Assembly: GCA_020638455.1 (NCBI GenBank)
Contig: JACKIK010000004.1
Coordinates: forward strand, 1-64,000
Reading direction: 5' to 3'
From: Hyphomonas sp.
GTDB taxonomy: Bacteria; Pseudomonadota; Alphaproteobacteria; Caulobacterales; Hyphomonadaceae
DNA: 64,000 nucleotides
The notes beneath the pieces were generated by a model. The model saw nothing but the letters and a program-made list of their open reading frames with translations, was not told the origin of the DNA and ran no database searches. Both the position numbers and the translations under genes were made by a program. Shown here in pieces: positions 44,119 to 52,326 of the stretch. Each line of letters begins with the position of its first letter. Position 1 is the first letter of the stretch.

Positions 44119-44180
44119 GAATCTGCGGATCCGGTTACAGGAGGGAAGACTGCAATTGGTTAAAATTAGACGGGTAATTA

Positions 44181-44195
44181 TTAACGGTTCCTTTA
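44181..44195 (+). promoter_or_regulatory. CtrA-like box in fliF/fliL gap
   Basis: TTAA, seven bases CGGTTCC, TTTA: seven of eight positions of the CtrA consensus, in the 129 bp between divergent fliF and fliL. A nearby 15-bp palindrome, CTCTGTT-T-AACAGAG at 44203-44217, is 30 bp before the fliL start. Confidence 0.4.
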
Positions 44196-44202
44196 CCCCA
44201 AA

Positions 44203-44217
44203 CTCTGTTTAACAGAG
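44203..44217. promoter_or_regulatory. palindrome upstream of fliL
   Basis: CTCTGTT-T-AACAGAG, perfect seven-bp arms around one base, 30 bp before the fliL ATG. Candidate operator; the binding factor is unknown. Confidence 0.35.
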
Positions 44218-44247
44218 GACGAAACTCATACCTTCGGCTGGGGATTC

Positions 44248-44781
44248 ATGGCTGGAAAAAAGGGCGACAAGGCCGACAAGGCTCCCAAGGCAGAAGATGC
44301 CGAAGCCGACGCCAAGAAAGGCGGCGGTGGCGGTGTCGTCGGCCTGGCCGTGCTCGCCGTCGGCGCGCTGGCAAGCTCTTTTGCGACCGTCTACTTCCTC
44401 ACCCCGTCCAGCCACTCGGCCGAAACCGTCGCCTGCACGCCCGGCGAGGCGACCCCCGCCATCCAGCCGGCGATCAAGGACAATCAGGCCTATGTCGAAC
44501 TGCGCGACCTCACGGTCACGATCGGCAGCGAGCCGGCGACGCGCTATCTCAAGATCAAGATCGCGGTCATCACGAACAACAAGGAAACCGGTGCAGTCAG
44601 CAAGGCAGAGCCGGTCCTGATCGACGCTTTCACCAATTACCTTCGCTCCGTAGAGCTCAGCGACTTCGAGAATCCCGGATTCTACGCCCACATGCGCGAG
44701 CAGCTGAGTCGCCGCTCCCAGCTGGTGCTCGGATCCGACGTATCGGACGGGGTGCTGATCACCGAATTCCTCCTGAGATAA
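44248..44781 (+). CDS. fliL: flagellar basal body protein FliL
   Basis: A 177-residue FliL. An N-terminal Lys/Ala/Asp-rich cytoplasmic stretch (to about 27), one membrane helix (32-52), and a periplasmic stomatin-like FliL domain (NQAYVELRDLTVTIG to ITEFLLR). It supports stator rings around the motor. It begins a plus-strand run fliL-coiled-coil gene-motE, divergent from fliF. Confidence 0.93.
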   Translation: MAGKKGDKADKAPKAEDAEADAKKGGGGGVVGLAVLAVGALASSFATVYFLTPSSHSAETVACTPGEATPAIQPAIKDNQAYVELRDLTVTIGSEPATRYLKIKIAVITNNKETGAVSKAEPVLIDAFTNYLRSVELSDFENPGFYAHMREQLSRRSQLVLGSDVSDGVLITEFLLR

Positions 44782-44785
44782 GCCG

Positions 44786-45289
44786 ATGACCGTAGAACCC
44801 ACAGACATTGCCATCGTCCTCGTCTCGCTCGCCGCCTGCGTCTACTGTTTCGTGCTGAACCGGCGCCTGAAGGCACTGCAGAACACGAAGGACGGCCTCG
44901 GCGCGACCATCACCGCGATGTCGAAGTCGATCGCCGCCATGTCGAGTTCCACCCAGGACACACGGGCACATGTCAGCGAAATGACGCTGCGCCTGTCGCG
45001 CCTGCTGGAAGAGGCCAACCAGACATGCGCGCGCATCGAGGACCTGCAGGCCTCGCTCGAACGCACCAAGCAGGATGCCGAGGACCGGGTCACTGCGGCC
45101 CAGGCGGAACTCGGCACGCTGATGCGGATCATTCTCGACCAGTCGAAGACGCGCGTCATGGAAATCACCGAAATGATGCACCAGATGCGCGAACTCACCG
45201 ACGGTGTGCAGGCAGACATCGAATCCGCCCATCCGGAGCCGGCCGATCCGGTTGCGATCAAGAAAAAGGCCGTCTCGCGGGCAGGTTAG
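44786..45289 (+). CDS. membrane-anchored coiled-coil flagellar protein (DUF6468-like)
   Basis: A 167-residue protein: an N-terminal membrane helix (about residues 8-24, IAIVLVSLAACVYCFVLN), a long coiled coil (30-130) with heptads, and a charged end. It is four bases after fliL and four before motE. Position and architecture resemble DUF6468 proteins of alphaproteobacterial flagellar clusters. Role unknown; stator- or ring-associated is plausible. Confidence 0.65.
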   Translation: MTVEPTDIAIVLVSLAACVYCFVLNRRLKALQNTKDGLGATITAMSKSIAAMSSSTQDTRAHVSEMTLRLSRLLEEANQTCARIEDLQASLERTKQDAEDRVTAAQAELGTLMRIILDQSKTRVMEITEMMHQMRELTDGVQADIESAHPEPADPVAIKKKAVSRAG

Positions 45290-45293
45290 CGCC

Positions 45294-45935
45294 ATGAAAA
45301 GCCTCACTCCCAGCCGCTCCTCCTATGTGCTCCTCACCCTGGGGCTCATGTTTACCGTGGGCGCGGCAGTGCGCTTCCTGCCGAGCAACCTCGCCATCGC
45401 CGACGAGGCATCTGCCGCCGGCCATCCCGACGCGGACAAGCCCCCCCACCCGGCGCCTGCCCCGCAGCAGGAGGCGGTGACGGCACCCGAACCCACGCCG
45501 ATCGACCAGGTCTGCTTCTCGGACGAGACGGCGGCCCTGCTGGCCGAGGACCAGAAGAACATCGAGGCGCAGCAGGACGCCCTGCACGACAAGGAACTGT
45601 CGCTGCAGGAGCGCGAACAAAAGCTCGACGCCCGTGCTGCGGAACTCGATGCCTTGCGGCAGACGCTTGAAGATCGCTGGGAGCAGATGCAGGCGGTATC
45701 CGACGAGGATCTCGATCACCTCGCCAAGATGTATTCGAGCATGAAGCCGGACCAGGCCGCAGGCATCTTCAACCAGATGGAACCGGACTTTGCCGCCGGC
45801 TTCCTGCGCGTGATGAAGTCCGAACAGGCCGGCCTGATCCTCGCCAGCATGGAAACGCGCAAGGCTTACTCTGTCAGCCTGAAGCTGGCCGAGAAGAACG
45901 AAGACGTCCGCACCTCCGAAGACCCGGTGCAGTAG
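45294..45935 (+). CDS. motE: MotE-like periplasmic chaperone
   Basis: A 213-residue protein: signal-anchor (about 10-30), Pro-rich linker, coiled coil (75-130) and a C-terminal MgtE_N-like domain (LAKMYSSMKPDQAAGIFNQME, ASMETRKAYSVSLKL). This matches MotE, in rhizobia the chaperone that folds the periplasmic stator protein MotC. No MotC homologue is recognised here, but an unknown periplasmic protein lies next to motA (30183-31925). Confidence 0.8.
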   Translation: MKSLTPSRSSYVLLTLGLMFTVGAAVRFLPSNLAIADEASAAGHPDADKPPHPAPAPQQEAVTAPEPTPIDQVCFSDETAALLAEDQKNIEAQQDALHDKELSLQEREQKLDARAAELDALRQTLEDRWEQMQAVSDEDLDHLAKMYSSMKPDQAAGIFNQMEPDFAAGFLRVMKSEQAGLILASMETRKAYSVSLKLAEKNEDVRTSEDPVQ

Positions 45936-46015
45936 GCGTCCCCTGCGGCAAGCTGGCCAAGCTGCAGCAGCGGCGCTAGGCTCATTCTTCAAATGCAGCC
46001 TGGGGAGGATGTGCA

Positions 46016-46396
46016 TTGACCGGAAGACTCGCCGTTGCGGCGCTCGTCCTGATGACGGCCTGTGCACCGCGCGCTGCCGACGTCCCGCCGAACGCGACCG
46101 AGCCCGACGCCGCCCATGTCGCCCTTGCCGAGACGATCGTGCCCGACGACCCGGACCTTGCCGCCATCTATGACCGCTCCTGCCGCACCTGCCACGCCCT
46201 GCCCGGCCTCGGCGCACCGCTTGCCGGCGATTCCGCGGCGTGGGAGGCGAGGCGCGCCGAACGCGGCGACGACGGCCTGCTTGCGTCCGTGAAATCCGGG
46301 CGGAATGCGATGCCGGCGCTCGGCTACTGCCCGGACTGCACGGATGAGGAATTCAAGGCGCTGATCGCCTTCATGTCGACGGAGGGCGAGCAATGA
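46016..46396 (+). CDS. lipoprotein cytochrome c
   Basis: A 126-residue small c-type cytochrome. A signal peptide ends at a lipobox with Cys16 (LVLMTAC), then the haem motif CRTCH at residues 56-60, a likely axial Met in RNAMPALGYCP and a second Cys pair CPDC. It starts with TTG, seven bases after GGAGG. Stop and the next start overlap (ATGA). Probably the electron acceptor for the flavoenzyme next door (inference). Confidence 0.88.
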   Translation: MTGRLAVAALVLMTACAPRAADVPPNATEPDAAHVALAETIVPDDPDLAAIYDRSCRTCHALPGLGAPLAGDSAAWEARRAERGDDGLLASVKSGRNAMPALGYCPDCTDEEFKALIAFMSTEGEQ

Positions 46397-47817
46397 GCAC
46401 GACACGACGCAATCTTCTGATCGGAACCGGTGTGGTCGCCGCCGCAGCTGCCGTGCCCGGCGTCCAGTATGCCGGCTGGCAGATGAAGGACTTCACGCGC
46501 GCGGGTTATGATCCTGCACCACCTCCCCCGCCGGAAGGCCATGTGGCGTGGTCGAACTGGTCCGGCATCCAGACGGCGACGCCCGCCAACATCGCCGTGC
46601 CCGCCTCCGAGGACGAACTCGCCGGCCTGCTGAAAGGCGCCGGACATGTCCGTCCGGTCGGCAGCGGTCACTCCTTCACCGGTCTCGTTCCGTGCAACGA
46701 TGTGATCGTGGATGTCAGCCGACTGTCCGGGGTCAGCGCCGCCGATGCCTCGGCAGGCACCGCAACGCTGGGCGCCGGAACGCGGATCCGAGCCGCCGCC
46801 CGTGACCTTGAAGCCGCCGGTCTGGGACTTCCCAACCTGCCCGACATCGATGTTCAGACGCTGGCTGGCTGCTTTGCAACCTCGACCCACGGAACCGGAC
46901 GCACGCTGCATGCCATGCATGCCCAGATCGACGGCTTCCGCCTCGCCACCGCATCGGGCGACATACTGGACGTCACCGCTGACAGTCATCCGGAGCTGTT
47001 CAGCGCCGGCAAGGTCAATCTCGGCGCGCTTGGCGTGATGACACAGTACAAGCTGACTTGCGTGCCTTCGTACAATCTTGTCCGGCGCGTCTGGGTCGAC
47101 ACGCTCGATGCGATGATCGAGCAGGCCGAGAGCCTGGCCCAGCAGCATCGGAACTTCGAGTTCTACTACTTCCCCTTCACCGGCTACGCCGCCGGCATTT
47201 CGCACGACATTTTCGAAGGCGAAGTCACGGGCCGCGCGCAAGGCGAGGATGACGAAACGCTGGAGGGCCTGAAAGACCTCCGCGACGTGTTCGGCTGGTC
47301 GCCATGGCTGCGCCGGCAGATTGCCGCCGGGAGCCTGCCCAAGGGCGTCGTCGAGGAATCCTCGGATGCCTACTGGAAGCTGCTGTCGACGGCGCGGCCG
47401 ACAAAATTCAACGAGATGGAATACCATATCCCTGTCGACAACGGCCTCGCCTGCCTGCGGGACGTCATCAAGGCAATCGAGACCCGCAAGGACACCTACT
47501 TTCCGATGGAAGTCCGCTTCACCGGGCAGGATGATGCCTGGCTCAGCCCGTTCAACAGCGGTACGCGCCTGTCCATCGCCTGCCATGCGGCAGCCAACGA
47601 GCCGTACGACTATTTCTTCTCGCTGATCGAACCCATCCACCTTGCTCATGGCGGCCGCCCGCACTGGGGCAAGCTGCATTCGCTGGGATATGAGCAGCTT
47701 GTTCAGATGTATCCGCGCTTCCAGGATTTCTGCGACCTGCGCAAGCAACTCGATCCGGATGGGAAATTCCTCAATCCCTACCTTGCCCGCTTGTTCGGGG
47801 AAGACGACCATGCCTGA
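46393..47817 (+). CDS. exported lactone-oxidase-like flavoenzyme
   Basis: A 474-residue FAD enzyme of the VAO family near D-arabinono-1,4-lactone/L-gulonolactone oxidases. N-terminal TTRRNLL with a hydrophobic stretch looks like a twin-arginine-type signal (only one strong Arg pair). VRPVGSGHSFTGL carries the His that usually holds FAD covalently; FATSTHGTGRTLHAMH follows; the ALO C-terminal motif GGRPHWGKLHSLG is present. It probably oxidises a sugar lactone or related alcohol. It overlaps the cytochrome and the next gene. Confidence 0.88.
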   Translation: MSTTRRNLLIGTGVVAAAAAVPGVQYAGWQMKDFTRAGYDPAPPPPPEGHVAWSNWSGIQTATPANIAVPASEDELAGLLKGAGHVRPVGSGHSFTGLVPCNDVIVDVSRLSGVSAADASAGTATLGAGTRIRAAARDLEAAGLGLPNLPDIDVQTLAGCFATSTHGTGRTLHAMHAQIDGFRLATASGDILDVTADSHPELFSAGKVNLGALGVMTQYKLTCVPSYNLVRRVWVDTLDAMIEQAESLAQQHRNFEFYYFPFTGYAAGISHDIFEGEVTGRAQGEDDETLEGLKDLRDVFGWSPWLRRQIAAGSLPKGVVEESSDAYWKLLSTARPTKFNEMEYHIPVDNGLACLRDVIKAIETRKDTYFPMEVRFTGQDDAWLSPFNSGTRLSIACHAAANEPYDYFFSLIEPIHLAHGGRPHWGKLHSLGYEQLVQMYPRFQDFCDLRKQLDPDGKFLNPYLARLFGEDDHA

Positions 47818-49090
47818 TGTTTCGCGCCGTGCCCTGCTTGCGGGCGGGGCCGTCCTGGCTGGAGGAGCTGTGCTGATGACAAAGCCCAAGGACCATAGCG
47901 GCCCGCGCGACCCGTATTTCCTCTCCATGCAGGCGGCGCTCGCCGATGCCGGCATCGCCTGGCCGACGCTGGTGGTCGACCGCGCGCGCCTCACCGCCAA
48001 TGTGAAAACGCTGAAAGCGGACCTGCCGGACGGCATGGGCTATCGCATCGTCGCGAAATCCCTGCCCTCGCTCGGCCTGCTCCGGCATATCCGCGCCATT
48101 TCCGGTACGGACCGGCTGATGACCTTCAACCAGCCCATGCTGTCGCTCCTCTCGGTCGAGATGCCGGACGCCAGCCAGCTCCTCGGCAAGCCCCTGCCGA
48201 TTGTCGCGGCGCGGCATTATTTCGACACGCTCCCTGCCTCCCACACTGATGCGGCCGGAAACATTCAGTGGCTGATCGATACACCTGAACGCCTGGCGCA
48301 ATACGCGGTGCTTGCGCAGCAGACAGGACGCACACTGAATATTAATCTCGAACTGGATGTCGGCCTGCACCGGGGTGGGTTCGAACCGGGACCCGCCCTT
48401 GCTGCCGCGATCGAAACCATCAAGGCCGATCCCAGCCTCAATTTCTCAGGCTTCATGGGCTACGAGCCGCACATACCGGCCCTGCCCACCGCGCTCGGTT
48501 GGCGAGACCGGGCGCTCAAGGGCGCCTGGAGCATCTACACGGCCGCGCTCGAGCAGGCGCAAGAAGCGATCGGCGCCGACGCCATGGCGGGTCTCACCCG
48601 CAACGCGGCGGGCAGCCCGACCTATCGCTATTACAAGGACCTGTCCGTCGCCAGCGAAGTCTCGGCCGGCTCCTGCCTCGTCAAGCCGTCGCATTTCGAC
48701 ACCGAATTGCTGGAACCCCACGTGCCAGCGAGTTTCATCGCCACGCCGGTCATCAAGTCGTTCGAGCACACGCGCCTGCCGGGCCTTGAATTTGCCGACG
48801 GCGCAACCGCTGCCTGGAACCCGAATTCCCGCAAGACCGTCTTCATTCACGGCGGACATTGGCTGGCCGACCCGGTCGATCCGCCGGGCCTCGAATACAA
48901 CAAGACCTTCGGGCGCTCCTCCAACCAGGAAATGCTGAATGGCGGCCCGGAGCTGTCGATCGCGCCGGACGAATTCGTGTTCCTGCGGCCGCAACAGAGC
49001 GAAGCACTGTTCCTGCAGTTCGGCGACATTGCTGTCTACGAAGACGGCGCTATCGTCGACTCTTGGCCCACCTTCCCCGTTTCCGCCTGA
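47810..49090 (+). CDS. exported alanine racemase-fold (DSD1-type) protein
   Basis: A 426-residue protein. N-terminal SRRALLAGGAVLAGGAVLM looks like a Tat signal. The rest is an alanine racemase-type TIM barrel plus C-terminal domain, like DSD1/D-threonine aldolase. IAWPTLVVDRARLTANVKTL opens the barrel and a Lys in YRIVAKSLPS would bind PLP. The HxC-type metal site of true D-threonine aldolases was not found. An exported PLP enzyme is unusual. It starts eight bases inside the flavoenzyme gene. Confidence 0.8.
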   Translation: MPDVSRRALLAGGAVLAGGAVLMTKPKDHSGPRDPYFLSMQAALADAGIAWPTLVVDRARLTANVKTLKADLPDGMGYRIVAKSLPSLGLLRHIRAISGTDRLMTFNQPMLSLLSVEMPDASQLLGKPLPIVAARHYFDTLPASHTDAAGNIQWLIDTPERLAQYAVLAQQTGRTLNINLELDVGLHRGGFEPGPALAAAIETIKADPSLNFSGFMGYEPHIPALPTALGWRDRALKGAWSIYTAALEQAQEAIGADAMAGLTRNAAGSPTYRYYKDLSVASEVSAGSCLVKPSHFDTELLEPHVPASFIATPVIKSFEHTRLPGLEFADGATAAWNPNSRKTVFIHGGHWLADPVDPPGLEYNKTFGRSSNQEMLNGGPELSIAPDEFVFLRPQQSEALFLQFGDIAVYEDGAIVDSWPTFPVSA

Positions 49091-49157
49091 TCATATTTCC
49101 GCGACCCGGCCTGCCGGAATCCTGCGCCTCTAGGGATAGGAAGCCCGGAGGCGCGCC

Positions 49158-49874
49158 ATGCCATTCGACGACATCGTGGACACACTCATTCGCCAACCCT
49201 CATCCCGGTGGGTCGGGGGATACATCGTCACCGCAATGATGGTCCTGATGTGCAGCGCCGCAGCGGCGTTTGCTGTCGCCCTCTTCGTATCCGGCGATTG
49301 GCGTGCCGCGCTCTGTGCCGGCGCGTTCAGCTCCTGGTTCCTCGTCCTCGCGCGTTATGTCTGGCGCGACGCGTCGGCAAGGCATGGCTGGCGAGTCGGG
49401 ATCGGCTACGACACGATCGCCCTCGACCTGCCGGCAAACCGCTTCCTCATGACCCATGCTGAACGCGTGCGGGAGCACATTCCCTATTCCAGCATCGAAT
49501 CGATCGAAACGCGAACCGAAGCCTGGAACAGCCTCGGCATGACCAATATGCAGCGCGCTTACGCCCTCCGCCTCAGGTCCGGCCGGCTGGTCCGCCTGGG
49601 CGAGGACCGCGCGCTCGGCACATCACTTGCCGACCAGACGGTGGGTGGCATGGTGGACAAGCTCATCCTGCGCTCGGGCCTGCGCCTGCGTGATCTCGGC
49701 ATGGTCGAGGCGCACGCCAGGCTGCTGGGTATTGTGCACACATCCATGCCGCCGTGGGACTCGCCCGGCATCTCGAAGGACAGCACCGCGAAAGCCTGGC
49801 AGCGGGTCGAATTCACCGGCACGCTTGCCGGGCTGGTGACGGCCCTCGCCATCGCGGCCCTTGTGCTGGGCTGA
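49158..49874 (+). CDS. membrane protein, function unknown
   Basis: A 238-residue protein with two N-terminal membrane helices (about 20-62), a soluble middle section (75-200, RYVWRDASARHGWRVGIGYDTI and SIESIETRTEAWNSLG resemble a PH-like barrel) and a C-terminal helix (218-238). CCCGGAGG precedes the ATG. It converges on the kinase operon with no gap. No family recognised. Confidence 0.6.
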   Translation: MPFDDIVDTLIRQPSSRWVGGYIVTAMMVLMCSAAAAFAVALFVSGDWRAALCAGAFSSWFLVLARYVWRDASARHGWRVGIGYDTIALDLPANRFLMTHAERVREHIPYSSIESIETRTEAWNSLGMTNMQRAYALRLRSGRLVRLGEDRALGTSLADQTVGGMVDKLILRSGLRLRDLGMVEAHARLLGIVHTSMPPWDSPGISKDSTAKAWQRVEFTGTLAGLVTALAIAALVLG

Positions 49875-52247
49875 TCACCTGCAGAGCGGGTTCTGCTTGA
49901 AATAGTCCACCAGTTCTGGCCGGTCGCTGTCCAGCAGCGTGCCGGCCTTTTCCTGGATGTCCCAGAATTCCTTGACCTTGGCGAGATGGTAGCAGCGCTC
50001 CGCCTCATGTCCGCCCCAGCCTTTGTAGAACTCATGCAGCTGGACATGCTGGACAAGCATGTTGCGTTGGTAGGCACCGCGGTCCGGCTCCTTGTCGTAG
50101 CGTGCCTGGAAGAACTCCGTTGCACCCAGCAGGCTCTTCTCCGCCTCGTCCATGCGCTTCAGGTCGAGGAGCGGATACGCCATTTCAGCCTGAAAGATGG
50201 AGCGGTTCTCGCGGGCATCCGCATCGTCCGCATCCAGCGCAATCTGCTGATCGGCGAGCTTCAGCGCCGCGTAGTAGTCGTCGACAGCCTCCGCGGGATG
50301 ACCTGTCGAGTACAACGCATAGGCGCGGCGCCAGTATGAGAACTCCCTTGCCCGCCACCAGCCCAGCGTCTCTGCCGGCAACAGGGTGCGGATGTGGTCG
50401 AGCGTCTCGAGCGATGCCGTGGCCGCCTTCACCGCCTCTTCCCCCTGCTGCGAATTCACGAGAATCTCCGATCGGGTGCGCTCGGCACGGGACAGGCCGT
50501 AGAGCAGGTCGAAATTGTCGGGGTCGGCTTTCAGTGCTTCCCGGAAGCTGTCGGCCACCTCGTTCGCCAGCGGAATGGCCGCGTCCCGGTCATCCTTGCG
50601 GAACAGGATCATTGCCTCCTCCGCCTTCGAGGAAAGCAGCTGGAAGGTTCCATAGGAATCGTCCGGCACCGCCTCGCGATAGGCGGAGAAGTACGCTTCG
50701 GACTGCTTCAGCAGTCCAAGCGCCTTGTCGGCATCGGAATCCACATGGAAAGCAACCGCCGCCTGCGACACCTTCAGCTGACCGAGCGCTTTCAGGAGAT
50801 CCGGGCTTTTCGGATCGGCATCCTCGAACGGTGCAAGCAAGGCAACCGCGCGCGCCAGGTTCGTCTCGGTCTTGTCGACATCTTCGAGTGACGCGAAGCC
50901 CGGCTGGCCTTCAATCTCTGCCAGCCGCAACAGGCCCGCTGCCGTTTCGATCTGCAACTCCGAGGAGGCCAGCTTGTCCGACGCCAGCGAGTCCAGATAG
51001 GTCTGCGCAGCATTGGCCAGCTCGACCTTCGCCCCCGTCGATCCCGGGACAAGGTCAATCTTGTCATAGACATCGAACATCATCGACTTTGCCAGCGTCC
51101 GCACCTGCTGGAAGCGATAGTCGGCGCGTTCCAGCGCCTTCTCCGCCCGCGCGTACTGCCAGCTGGTCACGCCAAGCGCGCCGGCAAGGCCGACGATGGC
51201 GGCCGTTGTGCCGGTAACAACCAGTTTCCGCCGCCGGATGAACTTGCCGATCCTGTATGCGGCGCCGCCATCGCGCGCTGCAACCGAGTGGCCGGTGTTG
51301 AACTTGTGGACATCCTCCATCAGCGCATCGACCGAGGCGTAGCGCTCCTGCGGCTCCTTGCGAGTTGCCATTCCGATGATCGCGCGCAGATCCTCTGGGG
51401 CATCCTGCCCCTTCAGCAACTCCTCGAGCAGCTTGCCCAGCGAATAGACATCCGACAGCGTATTCGCAGCGGCGCCGCGCGAGCGTTCCGGCGCTGCAAA
51501 GCCGGGCGTGAAGCTGAGGCTGGCAAGTGAATTCGCCTGTCCGTCCGTCGCCGGATCATCCGGATCGTTCGGCTTGGCGATACCGAAGTCGATAAGTTTC
51601 ACCTGCCCACCCTGGGTCACCAGCACGTTCGACGGCGTGATGTCCCGGTGGATAATCAGGTTCTGGTGCGCATGGCGGACGGCCGCGCACGCATCGTTGA
51701 ACAGCCTCAGCCGGTCCGGAAGCCCGAGCCGGGCTTCCTCGGCCCAGGCCCCGATCGGTCGGCCGTCGACATACTCCATCACGAAATAGGGCGACCCGTC
51801 GGGCAGCTCACCACCATCGAACAGGCTGGCAATGTTCGGATGGCTGAGATCGGCAAGGATCTGGCGCTCCCGCCGGAACCGCTCGATCAGAGCCTCGGAC
51901 AGGACGCCAGGCCGGATAACCTTGATCGCGACCTTGTGGTTGAAGTCGCCGCTATCGCGCTCGCCGACATAGACCGCGCCCATGCCGCCCTGGCCGACAA
52001 GGCCGGTAATCCGGTAGGCGCCGATCCGCTCGGGCGGTGCCGCCTCGGCTGCATCGGCAGAAGCGCCGCCGGTCCGCAGCACGGCGCTGGCCGATCCATC
52101 GGCCGCCAGAAGCGCCCGAACCCGCTCGATCAGCGCCGAATTGCCGGCCGCCGCTGCGAGGATGAAGGCCTCGCGCTCACCCGACGGTTGGTCCAGCGCG
52201 TCGTTGAAGAGCGCGAATGCCGCCGACTCGATTTCGTCATCGCTCAT
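49875..52247 (-). CDS. Ser/Thr kinase with C-terminal helical repeats
   Basis: A 790-residue protein. N-terminal helical domain (1-60) like that of kinases paired with ECF sigma factors; kinase domain from about 75 to 330 with VGQGGMGAVYVG, VAIK, HRDITPSNVLV and LIDFGIAK; a membrane helix near 345-370; then about 400 residues of TPR-like helices. HRDITPSN replaces the usual HRDLKPxN, so the conserved catalytic Lys is Thr; such variants occur and may still be active. Last gene of the minus-strand operon, 79 bp after the peptidase. GGAGG precedes the ATG at 52247. Confidence 0.9.
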   Translation of the reverse strand: MSDDEIESAAFALFNDALDQPSGEREAFILAAAAGNSALIERVRALLAADGSASAVLRTGGASADAAEAAPPERIGAYRITGLVGQGGMGAVYVGERDSGDFNHKVAIKVIRPGVLSEALIERFRRERQILADLSHPNIASLFDGGELPDGSPYFVMEYVDGRPIGAWAEEARLGLPDRLRLFNDACAAVRHAHQNLIIHRDITPSNVLVTQGGQVKLIDFGIAKPNDPDDPATDGQANSLASLSFTPGFAAPERSRGAAANTLSDVYSLGKLLEELLKGQDAPEDLRAIIGMATRKEPQERYASVDALMEDVHKFNTGHSVAARDGGAAYRIGKFIRRRKLVVTGTTAAIVGLAGALGVTSWQYARAEKALERADYRFQQVRTLAKSMMFDVYDKIDLVPGSTGAKVELANAAQTYLDSLASDKLASSELQIETAAGLLRLAEIEGQPGFASLEDVDKTETNLARAVALLAPFEDADPKSPDLLKALGQLKVSQAAVAFHVDSDADKALGLLKQSEAYFSAYREAVPDDSYGTFQLLSSKAEEAMILFRKDDRDAAIPLANEVADSFREALKADPDNFDLLYGLSRAERTRSEILVNSQQGEEAVKAATASLETLDHIRTLLPAETLGWWRAREFSYWRRAYALYSTGHPAEAVDDYYAALKLADQQIALDADDADARENRSIFQAEMAYPLLDLKRMDEAEKSLLGATEFFQARYDKEPDRGAYQRNMLVQHVQLHEFYKGWGGHEAERCYHLAKVKEFWDIQEKAGTLLDSDRPELVDYFKQNPLCR

Positions 52248-52326
52248 CAGCGCCCTCCCCTGCGGCGGCACGTGCAGCAATTGTGCCGCAACAGCCGCCG
52301 AGAGGTTTGCGGATCAGGCGCGCAAG

